Shown here: positions 51,081 to 61,771 of the stretch, piece after piece
Layout: each line of letters opens with the position of its first letter
Position numbering within the stretch: the first letter of the stretch is position 1
Assembly: GCA_945830575.1 (NCBI GenBank)
Contig: CALZZE010000008.1
Coordinates: forward strand, 30,310-94,309
Length of the DNA stretch: 64,000 nt
Reading direction: 5' to 3'
Source: an uncultured Subdoligranulum sp.
GTDB lineage: Bacteria > Bacillota > Clostridia > Oscillospirales > Ruminococcaceae
Notes under the pieces: model-generated
The model's input: the letters and a program-made list of their open reading frames with translations, nothing else
Told to the model about the DNA's origin: nothing
Database searches by the model: none
Translations under genes and position numbers: made by a program

Positions 51081-54000
51081 TTACAGTTTGAAGTAGTTCA
51101 CGCCGCCCTCAAACAACGGCTGGTATTTGTCGCCGGTAACGTTTTTGTACAGTTTCTTGCCGCTGCGCTCGGTATGGCCCATCTTGCCCAGCACACGGCC
51201 GTCCGGGCTGGTGATGCCCTCGATGGCCAGCACCGAGCCGTTGGGGTTGTACCGCTGGTCCATGGTAGGCACGCAGTTCAGGTCCACATACTGGGTGGCG
51301 ATCTGGCCGTTTTCAATGAGCTGCTGCAAAAGCTGATCGTTGCAGACGAACCGGCCCTCGCCGTGGCTGATGGCGATGAGATGCTCATCGTTCACGTCAC
51401 ATTCGCTGAGCCACGGGGACTTGTTGGAGGCAATGCGGGTGCGCACCAGCATGCTCTGGTGGCGGCCCACCGTGTTGAAGGTCAGCGTGGGATCGTTTGC
51501 GGTGATGGGGCGGATCTCGCCGTAGGGGACAAGACCCAGCTTGATGAGCGCCTGGAATCCGTTGCAGATGCCCAGCGCCAGACCGTCCCGCTGCTGCAGC
51601 AGACGGTTGACGGCGTCGGCCACGGCGGGGGAGCGGAAGAACGCCGCGATGAACTTGGCGGAACCGTCCGGTTCATCGCCGCCGGAGAATCCGCCCGGCA
51701 GCATGAGAATCTGGGCGGCGTCCAGCTCCTTCACAAGCGCCTCGCAGCTCTCGGCCACATCGGCGGGGGTGAGGTTTTTTAGCACCAGAACATGCGGGTC
51801 GGCTCCGGCGCGGCGGAAGGCGCGGGCGGTGTCATACTCGCAGTTGGTGCCGGGGAACACCGGGATGACCACCCGGGGTTTTGCCAGACGAACCGCAGGC
51901 GCGATGCGCTTGAACGCGTTCTGCCTGTATTCCAGCGCCTGCACGGCATCGCCGGCCTTGCGGTAGGGGAACACCGGCTCCAGCTTGGCCTCCCACTTTT
52001 CCTGCAGGCGGGCCAGATCGATGGCCTTGCGGCCCACCTCCAGAGTGTAATCCACCGTGGTGAAGCCAAGGAACTCCCCGGCGCTGGCGTCCAGAAGCTC
52101 CAGAATTACCGCGCCGTAGCAGGGCTTGAACAGGCTGTCCGGGTCAATGTCGTTGGACAGCTGCAGGCCTACGTGGTTGCCAAGGCTCATCTTGAACAGC
52201 GCCTCGGCAATACCGCCGTAGCCGGGGGTGGCGGCGGCCAGCACCTTGCCCTCCGCAATCATCTGCTCCACCACCTTGTAGATGGAGAGCAGGCTGCCCA
52301 CCTCGGGCAGGCCGTCCTTGTAGTTGGGGCGCAGCACCACCACAGCGGAGTTGGCTTTCTTGAATTCGGGGCTGAGAACAGCGGTGGTTTTGCCGACGGC
52401 GGTGGCAAAGCTCACCAGCGTGGGCGGCACATCCAGTCCCTCAAAGCTGCCGGACATGGAATCCTTGCCGCCGATGGAGGCGATGCCAAGGCCCATCTGG
52501 GCATCCAGAGCGCCCAGCAGCGCGGCCATGGGCTGGCCCCAGCGCTCCGGCACATCGTTCAGATGGGGGAAGTATTCCTGGAAGGTGAGGTACATATCCT
52601 TGTGGCGGAAACCGGCGCACACCAGCTTGGTGACGCTCTCCACCACCGCCATGTAGGCGCCGCGGTAGGGGTCGGCCTCGGTCAGATAGGGGTTGAAGCC
52701 CCACGCCATGCCGGAGCAGGTGGTGGTCTCGCCGTCCACCGGCAGCTTGGCGACCATCGCGGCGGCCGGGGTCAGCTGGTACTTGCCGCCGTAGGGCATC
52801 AGCACGGTGGCCGCGCCGATGGTGGAGTCAAACCGCTCGCCCAGACCTTTCTGGCTGCATACGTTCAGGTCGGTGACGAGATTTTCCAGCTTTTCCTCAA
52901 AGGTCGCGCCGGCCCACTGGGGCTGCCACACCTTGCCGGGCAGGATGTGGACGTTGGCGTGACGCTCGGCGCCGTTGGAGTTGAGGAATTCCCGGGACAG
53001 GTCCACGATGGCAACACCGTTCCAGACCTCCCGCATCCGCTTTTCCTCGGTAACGGTGGCCACAACGGTGGCCTCCAGATTTTCCTCGTTGGCGAGAGCG
53101 ATGAACTTGTCGGCATCCTCGGCGGCCACAGCCACGGCCATACGCTCCTGACTTTCCGAGATGGCCAGCTCGGTGCCGTCCAGACCCTCGTATTTGCGGG
53201 TGACCTTGTTCAGGTCGATGTTCAGACCATCGGCCAGCTCGCCGATGGCAACGGACACGCCGCCCGCGCCGAAGTCGTTGCAGCGCTTGATCATGCGGCA
53301 GGCGTCCTCGCGGCGGAACAGGCGCTGCAATTTGCGCTCGATGGGGGCGTTTCCCTTCTGCACCTCGGCGCCGCAGGTTTCCAGACTGCTCAGCTTGTGG
53401 GCCTTGGAGGAACCAGTGGCGCCGCCGATGCCGTCGCGGCCGGTGCGGCCACCCAGCAGGATGACCACATCCCCGGGGGCGGGTTCCTCCCGGCGCACAT
53501 GGCTGGCGGGGGTAGCGCCCACCACCGCGCCGATCTCCATGCGCTTGGCCACGTAGCCGGGATGATACAGCTCGGCTACCTGTCCTGTGGCAAGGCCGAT
53601 CTGGTTGCCGTAACTGGAATAGCCCGCTGCAGCGGTGGTCACCAGCTTGCGCTGGGGCAGCTTGCCCTCCATGGTCTCGGATACCGGCACCAGCGGGTCG
53701 CCCGCGCCGGTGACGCGCATGGCCTGATAGACGTAGCTGCGCCCCGAAAGCGGGTCACGGATGGCGCCGCCGATGCAGGTGGCCGCGCCGCCGAAGGGCT
53801 CAATCTCGGTGGGGTGGTTGTGGGTCTCATTCTTGAACAGGAACAGCCAGTCCTGCTGTTCGCCGTCCACATCGCACTTGATCTTGACGGTGCAGGCGTT
53901 GATCTCCTCGCTCTCGTCCAGATTCTTCAGAATCCCCCGCTGTTTCAGCGCCTTGGCACCGATGGTGCCCGCGTCCATCAGGGTGCGGGGCTTTTTGTCC

Positions 54001-54767
54001 CGGCCGGTCTCGGCGCGCAGCGCCATGTAGCGGTCAAAGGCGGCCTGCACCACCGCGTCATCAATTTGAACCTCGTCCAGAATGGTGCCGAAGGTGGTGT
54101 GACGGCAGTGGTCGGACCAGTAGGTGTCAATGAGGCGGATCTCGGTGATGGTGGGGTCGCGGTGCTCGGATTTGAAATAGTTCTGGCAGAACAGGATGTC
54201 GGCGTGGTCCATGGCCAGACCCTTCTCGTTGCGGAAGGCCTCCAGCGCGTCCTCGTCCAGAGCGATGAAGCCGGTGAGGGTCTCCACGGTGGTGGGGATG
54301 GCAAACTCCATTTTCAGCGTGTCACGGGTCTCCAGACTGGCCTCGCGGGCCTCCACCGGGTTGATGACGTACTTTTTGATGGCTGCCAGATCTTCGGCGG
54401 TCAGATCGCCCTCCAGCAGATACACCTTGGCGCTGCGCACATCGGGGCGCTCGCCCTGACTGAGCAGCTGGATGCATTGGCTGGCGGAATCCGCCCGCTG
54501 GTCAAACTGGCCGGGCAGATACTCCACCGCAAACACATGGGCCGCGGCGGGAAGCTCGTCATAGGTCACGTCCACCGGCGGCTCGCTGAACACGGTGGGG
54601 ATGGCCTTGTCGAACAGCTCCCGGTCGATGCCCTCCACATCGTAGCGGTTGAGCAGCCGCAGACCCGTCAGCCGGTCGATGCCCAGCAGCTCCACCAGCT
54701 CACGGCGCAGGCTTTGGGCCTCGCCGTCAAAGCCTGACTTTTTTTCCACGTAGATACGAAATACCAT
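51081..54767 (-). CDS. purL: Phosphoribosylformylglycinamidine synthase, single-chain form
   Basis: A 1228-residue fused FGAM synthase: a PurS-like N-terminus, the PurL ATP-dependent synthase core (NETHNHPTEIEPFGGAATCIG, then GGKDSMSGSFE) and a C-terminal glutamine amidotransferase (VPVFPGTNCEYDTARAF, then GICNGFQALIKLG with the nucleophile Cys). Bacillus makes these as PurS, PurL and PurQ; the one-piece form is usual for many Clostridia. AAGGAGG precedes the ATG. Confidence 0.97.
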   Translation of the reverse strand: MVFRIYVEKKSGFDGEAQSLRRELVELLGIDRLTGLRLLNRYDVEGIDRELFDKAIPTVFSEPPVDVTYDELPAAAHVFAVEYLPGQFDQRADSASQCIQLLSQGERPDVRSAKVYLLEGDLTAEDLAAIKKYVINPVEAREASLETRDTLKMEFAIPTTVETLTGFIALDEDALEAFRNEKGLAMDHADILFCQNYFKSEHRDPTITEIRLIDTYWSDHCRHTTFGTILDEVQIDDAVVQAAFDRYMALRAETGRDKKPRTLMDAGTIGAKALKQRGILKNLDESEEINACTVKIKCDVDGEQQDWLFLFKNETHNHPTEIEPFGGAATCIGGAIRDPLSGRSYVYQAMRVTGAGDPLVPVSETMEGKLPQRKLVTTAAAGYSSYGNQIGLATGQVAELYHPGYVAKRMEIGAVVGATPASHVRREEPAPGDVVILLGGRTGRDGIGGATGSSKAHKLSSLETCGAEVQKGNAPIERKLQRLFRREDACRMIKRCNDFGAGGVSVAIGELADGLNIDLNKVTRKYEGLDGTELAISESQERMAVAVAAEDADKFIALANEENLEATVVATVTEEKRMREVWNGVAIVDLSREFLNSNGAERHANVHILPGKVWQPQWAGATFEEKLENLVTDLNVCSQKGLGERFDSTIGAATVLMPYGGKYQLTPAAAMVAKLPVDGETTTCSGMAWGFNPYLTEADPYRGAYMAVVESVTKLVCAGFRHKDMYLTFQEYFPHLNDVPERWGQPMAALLGALDAQMGLGIASIGGKDSMSGSFEGLDVPPTLVSFATAVGKTTAVLSPEFKKANSAVVVLRPNYKDGLPEVGSLLSIYKVVEQMIAEGKVLAAATPGYGGIAEALFKMSLGNHVGLQLSNDIDPDSLFKPCYGAVILELLDASAGEFLGFTTVDYTLEVGRKAIDLARLQEKWEAKLEPVFPYRKAGDAVQALEYRQNAFKRIAPAVRLAKPRVVIPVFPGTNCEYDTARAFRRAGADPHVLVLKNLTPADVAESCEALVKELDAAQILMLPGGFSGGDEPDGSAKFIAAFFRSPAVADAVNRLLQQRDGLALGICNGFQALIKLGLVPYGEIRPITANDPTLTFNTVGRHQSMLVRTRIASNKSPWLSECDVNDEHLIAISHGEGRFVCNDQLLQQLIENGQIATQYVDLNCVPTMDQRYNPNGSVLAIEGITSPDGRVLGKMGHTERSGKKLYKNVTGDKYQPLFEGGVNYFKL

Positions 54768-54781
54768 ATGGAAATTCCTCC

Positions 54782-56065
54782 TTATTTCATGGCCGCAAGG
54801 GCACGCTGGCCGATATCGGTGCGCTTGTGCAGCTTGTCAAACTGAATGCTTTCGGCGGCCTTGTACGCCTTGTCAAGCGCGGCAGGCAGCGCGGCAGCGG
54901 TAGCAGTCACGCCCAGCACCCGTCCGCCGGCCGTCACCAGTGCGCCGTCCCTGATGGCGGTGCCCGCGTGGTACACCGTCACATCGTCGGCGTCGGTCTG
55001 GCCGTTGGTCAGCCCGGTGATGATCTTACCCTTTTCATAGGAGAGGGGATAGCCGCCGGAGGCGAGAATGACGCAGGCGGCCGCGCCAGTGCTGAACTTC
55101 ACTTCGGTTTCCGCCAGCGTGCCGTTGGTGGTGGCCTGCATGATGGTCAGCAGGTCGCTCTCCAACAGGGGCAGCACCACCTGCGTCTCGGGGTCGCCGA
55201 AACGGCAGTTGTACTCAATGACCTTGGGGCCATCGGGGGTGAGCATCAGGCCGAAATACAGGCAGCCCTTGAAGGGGCAGCCCTCTTTTTCCATGGCGGC
55301 CACGGTGGGCAGGAAAATCTTCTCCATGCACTCGGCGGCCACCGCATCGGTATAGTAGGGGTTGGGGGCCACCGTGCCCATGCCGCCGGTGTTCAGGCCC
55401 TCGTCATGGTCCAGCGCCCGCTTGTGATCCATGCTGGAGACCATCGGCTTGACAGTCTTGCCGTCGCAGAAGGACAGCACGCTGACCTCGGGGCCGGTGA
55501 GGAATTCCTCCACCACCACATGGTTGCCGGAGGCGCCGAACTTTTTGTCCAGCATGATCTCCTTCACGCCGTCCTCGGCCTCCTGCTCGTTCTGGCAGAT
55601 GAGCACGCCTTTGCCCAGCGCCAGACCGTCCGCCTTGATGACCACGGGGTACTTGTTTCTGCCGCGGATGTAGTCCATCACTTTGGCGGGATCGTCAAAA
55701 GTCTCATAGTCGGCGGTGGGGATGCCGTATCGTTTCATCAGATTTTTGCTGAACACCTTGCTGGCCTCGATGCGGGCCGCAGCGGCGTTGGGGCCGAAGG
55801 CGGGAATGCCCACCGCGGCCAGCGCGTCCACCATGCCAAGGGCCAGCGGGTCATCCTGCGCCACCACCACATAGTCAAAGGCTTCTTCTTTGGCAAAGGC
55901 CACCATGGCCTGCACATCGGTGGCGGCAATGGCCTTGCACTTGGCATCGTAGCTGATGCCGCCGTTGCCGGGCGCGCACCAGATCTCGGTGCAGTCGGGG
56001 CTTTTTTTCAGCGCCCGGATGATGGCGTGCTCGCGGCCGCCGCCGCCAACAACCAGAATCTTCAT
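54782..56065 (-). CDS. purD: Phosphoribosylamine-glycine ligase
   Basis: A 427-residue ATP-grasp enzyme, second step of purine synthesis. It begins MKILVVGGGGREHAI and has KADGLALGKGV, EEFLTGPEVSVL and the GDPETQVVLPLL signature. AAGGAGG precedes the ATG. A hairpin in the 67-base gap after purH may lower its expression. Confidence 0.97.
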   Translation of the reverse strand: MKILVVGGGGREHAIIRALKKSPDCTEIWCAPGNGGISYDAKCKAIAATDVQAMVAFAKEEAFDYVVVAQDDPLALGMVDALAAVGIPAFGPNAAAARIEASKVFSKNLMKRYGIPTADYETFDDPAKVMDYIRGRNKYPVVIKADGLALGKGVLICQNEQEAEDGVKEIMLDKKFGASGNHVVVEEFLTGPEVSVLSFCDGKTVKPMVSSMDHKRALDHDEGLNTGGMGTVAPNPYYTDAVAAECMEKIFLPTVAAMEKEGCPFKGCLYFGLMLTPDGPKVIEYNCRFGDPETQVVLPLLESDLLTIMQATTNGTLAETEVKFSTGAAACVILASGGYPLSYEKGKIITGLTNGQTDADDVTVYHAGTAIRDGALVTAGGRVLGVTATAAALPAALDKAYKAAESIQFDKLHKRTDIGQRALAAMK

Positions 56066-56089
56066 TTACAACTTCCTCCTTATAGAAAC

Positions 56090-56121
56090 CCCAAAAGGAA
56101 GCCCTTGCTGCAAAGGCTTCC
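56090..56121 (-). terminator. Attenuator-like hairpin between purH and purD
   Basis: On the minus strand, GGAAGCC (56121-56115) pairs with GGCTTCC (56103-56097), followed by TTTTGGGG. It is a moderate terminator candidate inside the operon. Confidence 0.5.
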
Positions 56122-56132
56122 TCGGGGGAACA

Positions 56133-57314
56133 TCAATGATGGAACAGCCGGATGCCACAGAACGCCATGGCAATGCCGTATTTGTTGCAGGTGTCAATGA
56201 CCTGCTGGTCGCGGATGGAGCCGCCCGGCTGCACGATGGCGGTTACGCCGCTGCGGCGGGCGCGCTCGATGTTGTCGCCAAAGGGGAAGAAGGCGTCGCT
56301 GCCCAGCGCCACGCCGGTGACCTGCGCCAGCCACGCTTTTTTCTCCTCGGCGGTCAGCGGCTCGGGCTGACGGGTGAAGGTCTCGGCCCACACGTCGTCG
56401 CCAATGACATCCTCCGGCGTGTCACCGATGTACACATCAATGGCATTGTCCCGGTTGGGTTTGGCCACATCCTCGCGGAAGGGCAGCTCCAGCACCTTGG
56501 GCATGTGGCGCAGCTGCCAGTTGTCGGCCTTCTGGCCCGCCAGACGGGTGCAGTGGACACGGCTCTGCTGGCCGGCGCCAACACCGATGGTCTGGCCGCC
56601 CTGCACGTAGCACACCGAGTTGGACTGGGTGTATTTCAGCACGATGAGGCTCATCACCAGATCGCGGCGCTGCTCCTCGGAGATCTCCTTGTTCTCGGTG
56701 ACGATGTTCTGCAGCATGGTCTCGTTGGAAATCTCCAGATCCTGACGGCCCTGCTCAAAGGTCACGCCGAACACGGTGCGGGTCTCCAGCGGGGCAGGCT
56801 CGTAGGACGGGTCGATGGCAACAATGTTATAATTGCCCTTTTTCTTGCTTTTCAGAACCTCCAGCGCGTCCGCGTCATAGCCGGGGGCGATGATGCCGTC
56901 GGAAACCTCGTGCTGGATGAGCTTGGCGGTGGCAAGATCGCACACATCGGACAGGGCAATCCAGTCGCCGAAGCTGCTCATGCGGTCGGCGCCGCGGGCG
57001 CGGGCGTAGGCGCAGGCGAGGGGAGACAACTCCGCATCGGCGGCGATGTGGTACATTTTGCGCAGCGTGTCATCCAGCGGCAGGCCCACGGCCGCACCGG
57101 CAGGGGAAACGTGCTTGAAGCTGGCGGCGGCGGGCAGCGCCAGCGCTTTTTTCAGGTCGCGCACCAGCTGGTAGCTGTTGAAGGCATCCAGAAAATTGAT
57201 GTATCCCGGCTTGCCGTTGAGAATGGTGACGGGCAGCTCGCCGCCCTCCGCCATGTAGATGCGGGCAGGTTTCTGGTTGGGGTTGGTGCCGTATTTCAGC
57301 TGAAATTCCTGCAT
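56133..57314 (-). CDS. purH: AICAR transformylase (PurH transformylase part only)
   Basis: A 393-residue protein equal to the C-terminal transformylase half of bifunctional PurH. It begins MQEFQLKYGTNPNQKPARIY and contains ASFKHVSPAGAAVG (Lys-His catalytic pair) and SDAFFPFGDNIERA. The N-terminal IMP cyclohydrolase domain of standard PurH is absent; that step is carried by the separate gene just upstream. It uses 10-formyl-THF, probably supplied by the ligase at the window end. Confidence 0.95.
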   Translation of the reverse strand: MQEFQLKYGTNPNQKPARIYMAEGGELPVTILNGKPGYINFLDAFNSYQLVRDLKKALALPAAASFKHVSPAGAAVGLPLDDTLRKMYHIAADAELSPLACAYARARGADRMSSFGDWIALSDVCDLATAKLIQHEVSDGIIAPGYDADALEVLKSKKKGNYNIVAIDPSYEPAPLETRTVFGVTFEQGRQDLEISNETMLQNIVTENKEISEEQRRDLVMSLIVLKYTQSNSVCYVQGGQTIGVGAGQQSRVHCTRLAGQKADNWQLRHMPKVLELPFREDVAKPNRDNAIDVYIGDTPEDVIGDDVWAETFTRQPEPLTAEEKKAWLAQVTGVALGSDAFFPFGDNIERARRSGVTAIVQPGGSIRDQQVIDTCNKYGIAMAFCGIRLFHH

Positions 57315-57315
57315 G

Positions 57316-58047
57316 TCAGTCCTCCACAGTGTTGTACTTGTTGATGATGACGTCCTCGTAATCGCCGGTGGCCAGCGTCACCGCACGGACGAACAGGCTC
57401 ACCTTGTTGTCCGCGTTCAGCGCCTCCCACAGCTTGCCCGCATATTCGGCGGGGTCGTTCTCGTCCAGCGTCACCCGGATGGGCTCGCCGGCAAAGCTGG
57501 GGATGGGGCTGCCGTTTTTCTGGTAGGTGGTGATGAGGTGCGCCTCGCCCGCCACCGGTTCCGGGAAGTCGAAGGTCTGGCGCTGCACGCTGCCGGGGTT
57601 GCCGTCGCAGCTTTTGAGGATGCTCAGCTTGTACGCGCCGCCCCGGTTGTCCACCACGCCGGAGATGCGGGGGGTGTAGTTGGGGGCGTCATCCTCAAAG
57701 GTGCGGGTGGCCAGCGCGGCCTCAAAGCCGTAGCCGGGGAACAGGTTCTTCTCGATAAAGGTATAGATGGTGTCGGTCTGGTCGCCGTTGGTGACGATGG
57801 TGGTGTCGCCCAGCGTGCGCACCGGATTGTAGATGATGAGATGCGGGTCCTCCAGCTTGGCAGGGTCTGCCGCCACAGTGCGGATGCCGCCGGGGATGGC
57901 CTCAAACACCCGGTTGCGGCTATTCTGGCTGCGGCCCATGATCCAGTAGGCGATCAGGCCGGTGCGGCCGTCGGGGGCAAGGCCGAGGCAGATGCCGCGG
58001 CCGGGATATTCATTGCCGGAAAGGTATTTGTAAAGGTCTTTTTTCAT
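57316..58047 (-). CDS. purO: IMP cyclohydrolase, PurO-like
   Basis: A 243-residue stand-alone IMP cyclohydrolase of the type first known from archaea (PurO fold). It begins MKKDLYKYLSGNEYPGRGIC, then YWIMGRSQNSRNRVF and IYNPVRTLGDTTIVTNGDQT. It should close the ring of FAICAR to give IMP. I start at ATG 58047 (GGAGG seven bases upstream) instead of an ATG six codons earlier. It ends one base before purH, so the two halves of the usual PurH activity are adjacent but encoded apart. Confidence 0.9.
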   Translation of the reverse strand: MKKDLYKYLSGNEYPGRGICLGLAPDGRTGLIAYWIMGRSQNSRNRVFEAIPGGIRTVAADPAKLEDPHLIIYNPVRTLGDTTIVTNGDQTDTIYTFIEKNLFPGYGFEAALATRTFEDDAPNYTPRISGVVDNRGGAYKLSILKSCDGNPGSVQRQTFDFPEPVAGEAHLITTYQKNGSPIPSFAGEPIRVTLDENDPAEYAGKLWEALNADNKVSLFVRAVTLATGDYEDVIINKYNTVED

Positions 58048-58061
58048 GGGAAAACCTCCAA

Positions 58062-58661
58062 TCAAGCATTGTCCAACTGTTCACAGACCATGGCCAGCGC
58101 TTTGGGCAGCAGCTGCCACTCGGCCTCCACCATCACCCGCTTTTGCAGTGTTTCGGGGGTGTCCCCGGGCAGGATGTCCACCGCCTTCTGCAAAAGGATC
58201 GGCCCGCCGTCACATTCCTCGTTCACCAGATGCACCGTGGCGCCGGTGACCTTGACGCCCCGGGCCAGCGCGGCCTCATGCACCCGCAGCCCGTAAAAGC
58301 CGGGGCCGCAAAAGCTGGGAATGAGGCTGGGATGCACGTTCAGAATACGGTCCCGGTACGCCTCAATGACGCTGGGGCCGAGCACGCTCAGAAAGCCCGC
58401 CAGCACCACCACATCAATGCTGTGCTCCTGCAGAACCCGCACCAGTGCGGCGTCAAAGGCTTCGCTGTCCGCGTAGTCCCTGCGGCGCACCACGGCGCTT
58501 TCCACCCCGGCGGCTGCGGCCCGCTCCAGCGCGTAAACGCCGGGCTTGCTGGCAACCACCAGCGTGACTTTGCCGTGGGGGTTCTCCCCACGGGCCTCGG
58601 CGTCCAGAATGGCCTGCAGATTGGTGCCGCCGCCGGACACTAACACCGCGATGTTTTTCAT
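58062..58661 (-). CDS. purN: Phosphoribosylglycinamide formyltransferase
   Basis: A 199-residue GAR transformylase using 10-formyl-THF. It begins [18 protein letters not shown] and has the catalytic stretch [10 protein letters not shown] with the [17 protein letters not shown] loop. It overlaps purM by four bases. Confidence 0.96.
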   Translation of the reverse strand: MKNIAVLVSGGGTNLQAILDAEARGENPHGKVTLVVASKPGVYALERAAAAGVESAVVRRRDYADSEAFDAALVRVLQEHSIDVVVLAGFLSVLGPSVIEAYRDRILNVHPSLIPSFCGPGFYGLRVHEAALARGVKVTGATVHLVNEECDGGPILLQKAVDILPGDTPETLQKRVMVEAEWQLLPKALAMVCEQLDNA

Positions 58662-59698
58662 ACCAGCTCCACCCCGTCACCGTCCACGATGGTGCCCAGA
58701 CGGTAGGCGTCCTCGCCGTGGGCCTGCAGAATGGCGATGGCCTTGTCGGCATCCTCAGCGGCCACCGTCAGAATCATGCCGACGCCCATGTTGAAGGTGT
58801 TGAACATGTCACGCTCCGGCACATTGCCTTCCTCGGCCAGCACCTTGAACAGGGCAGGGGTGCGCACATCCGCCTTGGCGATGCGGGCGGCGCAGCCCTT
58901 TTTCAGGCTGCGGGGGATGTTCTCGTAAAAGCCGCCACCGGTGATGTGGGACACGCCCTTGACGGTGACTTCCTGCATCACGGCCAGCACCGGCTTGACG
59001 TAAATTTTGGTGGGGGCCAGCAGAGCGTCGCCCAGCGTGCCGTCCAGACCCTCATAGGTTTTTTTCAGCACATCGGGGTTGTTTTCCAGATCAAAAATCT
59101 TGCGAACCAGCGAGAATCCGTTGGAGTGAACGCCGCTGGAGGGCAGCGCAATGATGACATCCCCCGCCTGCATGGTGGAGTTGTCCAGAATCTTGCTCTT
59201 GTCCACGGCGCCCACGGTAAAGCCCGCCAGATCGTACTCGTCCTCCGGGTAGAAGCCGGGCATCTCGGCGGTCTCGCCGCCCACCAGCGCGCAGCCCGCC
59301 TGTACGCAGCCCTCGGCCACGCCCTTCACGATGTCGGCAATGCGCTCCGGCACGTTTTTGCCGCAGGCGATGTAGTCCAGAAACACCAGCGGCTTGGCCC
59401 CGGCGCAGATGACGTCATTGACGCACATCGCCACGCAGTCAATGCCCACGGTGTCATGCTTGTTCATGTACTGAGCGATGCGCAGCTTGGTGCCCACGCC
59501 GTCGGTGCCGGAAATCAGAACGGGATTGGGCATGTCGGTGCAGTCCAGCTCGAACAGGCCGCCGAAACCGCCCAGCCCGCCAATGCAGTGCTCGTTCATG
59601 GTGCGGGCCACATACTGTTTCATCAGCTCCACGCTGCGGTAACCGGCGGTGATGTCCACACCGGCGGCGGCGTAGCTGGCAGAATAGGATTTTTCCAT
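58658..59698 (-). CDS. purM: Phosphoribosylformylglycinamidine cyclo-ligase
   Basis: A 346-residue AIR synthetase. It shows [52 protein letters not shown] and [15 protein letters not shown] [15 protein letters not shown]. It lies 13 bases after purF and overlaps purN. Confidence 0.97.
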   Translation of the reverse strand: MEKSYSASYAAAGVDITAGYRSVELMKQYVARTMNEHCIGGLGGFGGLFELDCTDMPNPVLISGTDGVGTKLRIAQYMNKHDTVGIDCVAMCVNDVICAGAKPLVFLDYIACGKNVPERIADIVKGVAEGCVQAGCALVGGETAEMPGFYPEDEYDLAGFTVGAVDKSKILDNSTMQAGDVIIALPSSGVHSNGFSLVRKIFDLENNPDVLKKTYEGLDGTLGDALLAPTKIYVKPVLAVMQEVTVKGVSHITGGGFYENIPRSLKKGCAARIAKADVRTPALFKVLAEEGNVPERDMFNTFNMGVGMILTVAAEDADKAIAILQAHGEDAYRLGTIVDGDGVELV

Positions 59699-59711
59699 TG
59701 TGACGTCCTCC

Positions 59712-61181
59712 TTATAAAACCTTGCCGGTGCCGGATTGGCTCAGCGGCTTGTCGTAAACGATGTCCATGGTCTCGGTGGGCGGGGCCACGGGGTATTCCC
59801 CGGTAAAGCAGCCGGTGCAGTAATCGCAATGGCTGTGGATGCCCAGCTGTTTCACATGCTCCACGCTCAGATAGCCCAGCGTGTCCGCACCGATGATCTC
59901 GTTGATCTCCTCCAGCGTGCGGCCGGTGGCCACCAGCAGCTTCTGGTCGGGAATGTCGGTGCCGAAGTAGCAGGGATGGGTGAACGGCGGCGCGGAAACA
60001 AAGAAATGCACCTCTTTGGCTCCGGCGTCCCGCAAAAGCTGAATGATGCGGGCGCTGGTGGTGCCGCGGACGATGGAGTCATCGATGAGCACCACCCGCT
60101 TGTCCTTCACGGTGGAGGAAATGACGTTCAGCTTGATGCGCACGCTGCTTTCCCGCTGAGCCTGACTGCCCTGAATGAAGGTGCGGCCCACGTACTTGTT
60201 TTTGATAAAGCCCACGCCGTAGGGGATGCCGCTCTCCTCGGCGTAGCCCAGCGCGGCGTCCAGACCGGAATCCGGCACGCCGATGACCACATCGGCTTCC
60301 ACAGGATGCTCCTGTGCAAGGAACCGTCCCGCCTGCAGGCGGGCGTCATGGACGCAGGTGCCCTCGATATAAGAATCCGGCCGGGCAAAGTAGATGTATT
60401 CAAACACGCAGATGGTGTGGGGCGCGGTATCGCAGTGGGTGTCGATGCTGCGCAGACCGTCATGGTCGGCAATGACCACCTCGCCGGGGCGCACATCCCG
60501 CACAAAGGCGGCGCCCACCGCGTCCAGCGCGCAGGATTCCGAGGCGAACACGTAGCCCGCGCCGTCCGGCAGCGCGCCGATGCACAGCGGCCGGAACCCG
60601 TGGGGGTCACGGGCAGCGATGAGCTTGGTGTGGGTCATGATGACAAGGCTGTACGCGCCCTCGATGTCGTCCATGGTGCGGGAGACCGCCATCTCGATGT
60701 TGGGGGTGAGCAGCCGGTTCTGGGTGAGCAGGTAGGCGATGACCTCGGTGTCGGAGGTGCCGTGGAAGATGGAACCGCTCATTTCCAGCTTGCGGCGCAG
60801 CTTGGCGGCGTTGACAAGGTTGCCGTTGTGGCACACCGCCATTGCGCCCTTGCAGTGGTGCAGGATCATGGGCTGGGCGTTGTTGCGCACCCGTTGGCCG
60901 GCGGTGGCGTAGCGCACGTGGCCGGTGGCCATTTTGGCACCGCGGGGCAGGTCCTCCAGCACCCGCTTGGTGAATACCTCGCTCACGAGGCCCAGATCCC
61001 GGTGGCCGGACAACACGCCGTCCACGTTCAGCGCGATGCCGCAGCTTTCCTGCCCCCGGTGCTGTAAGGCGTACAGGGCGCTGTACACGGCGCTGACCAT
61101 ATCGGTCTCGCCGGTTTTGTCATAAATGCCAAAGACGCCGCATTCCTCATGCAGGCCGGTGGCTTGAATCAGTTCATCCAT
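59712..61181 (-). CDS. purF: Amidophosphoribosyltransferase
   Basis: A 489-residue enzyme, the committed step of purine synthesis. The Ntn glutaminase nucleophile is the cysteine in [14 protein letters not shown], after an 11-13 residue propeptide. The PRPP motif is [14 protein letters not shown]. The C-terminal CDYCTGCF cysteines fit the 4Fe-4S type known from Bacillus. I start at ATG 61181 (GAGG six bases upstream); the frame continues to 61202 into purE. Confidence 0.96.
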   Translation of the reverse strand: MDELIQATGLHEECGVFGIYDKTGETDMVSAVYSALYALQHRGQESCGIALNVDGVLSGHRDLGLVSEVFTKRVLEDLPRGAKMATGHVRYATAGQRVRNNAQPMILHHCKGAMAVCHNGNLVNAAKLRRKLEMSGSIFHGTSDTEVIAYLLTQNRLLTPNIEMAVSRTMDDIEGAYSLVIMTHTKLIAARDPHGFRPLCIGALPDGAGYVFASESCALDAVGAAFVRDVRPGEVVIADHDGLRSIDTHCDTAPHTICVFEYIYFARPDSYIEGTCVHDARLQAGRFLAQEHPVEADVVIGVPDSGLDAALGYAEESGIPYGVGFIKNKYVGRTFIQGSQAQRESSVRIKLNVISSTVKDKRVVLIDDSIVRGTTSARIIQLLRDAGAKEVHFFVSAPPFTHPCYFGTDIPDQKLLVATGRTLEEINEIIGADTLGYLSVEHVKQLGIHSHCDYCTGCFTGEYPVAPPTETMDIVYDKPLSQSGTGKVL

Positions 61182-61198
61182 GTGTTTCCTCTTTCCAG

Positions 61199-61702
61199 TC
61201 AAAGTGCGGCGGCCTCGGCGGCGATGGCAGCATCCTTTTTGGCGATGGCTGCGGCGGTGTCGGCGCGGAATTTGTCCAGCTTTCCGGCCAGCTCCTCATC
61301 GGCCACGGCCAGAATGGCGACTGCCAGATAGGCGGCGTTTTTGGCGCCGTTCAGCGCCACGGTGGCAACGGGGAACCCGCTGGGCATCTGCACGGTGGCC
61401 AGCAGAGCATCCAGACCGTCCAGTGCGCCGCCCTTCATGGGAATGCCCACCACAGGCAGTGTGGTGTTGGCGGCAAAAGCGCCCGCCAGATGGGCGGCCA
61501 TGCCAGCCGCGCACAAAATCACGCCGTAGCCTTCGGCGCGGGCACTTTTGGCAAAGGCGGCGGCGGCCTCCGGCGTGCGGTGGGCGGAAAGAATGTGCGC
61601 CTCATAGGGAACGCCGAAGTCCTTCAGAACGCCGCAGGCGCCCTTGACCACCGGCCAGTCGCTGTCAGAACCCATGATGATGGCAACTTTTTTACGTTCC
61701 AT
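61199..61702 (-). CDS. purE: N5-carboxyaminoimidazole ribonucleotide mutase (PurE)
   Basis: A 167-residue first gene of the purine operon. It has [28 protein letters not shown] and [16 protein letters not shown]. The class I form uses N5-CAIR made by PurK, but no purK or purC is in the window. ATG 61702 has GGAGG eight bases upstream. The ATG at the end of a longer open frame (61753) would run through the terminator hairpin, so it is rejected. Confidence 0.94.
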   Translation of the reverse strand: MERKKVAIIMGSDSDWPVVKGACGVLKDFGVPYEAHILSAHRTPEAAAAFAKSARAEGYGVILCAAGMAAHLAGAFAANTTLPVVGIPMKGGALDGLDALLATVQMPSGFPVATVALNGAKNAAYLAVAILAVADEELAGKLDKFRADTAAAIAKKDAAIAAEAAAL

Positions 61703-61717
61703 TGTGAAAACCTCCCG

Positions 61718-61759
61718 AAATAACAAAGGCGCAGTGCCGCCTCTTGGGTACACCGCGCC
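61718..61759 (-). terminator. Leader terminator before purE
   Basis: On the minus strand GGCGCGGTG (61759-61751) pairs with CACTGCGCC (61736-61728), one G-U pair, with a 14-base loop, followed by TTTGTTATTT. It lies between the promoter and purE, so most transcripts would stop here unless prevented. Confidence 0.7.
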
Positions 61760-61771
61760 GTATCACGTGCC

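Noticed and set aside
51792..54737. Long open frame on the plus strand (about 980 codons) opposite purL
   Set aside because: Antisense shadow of purL, low-complexity Gly/His/Ala product with no recognisable motif.
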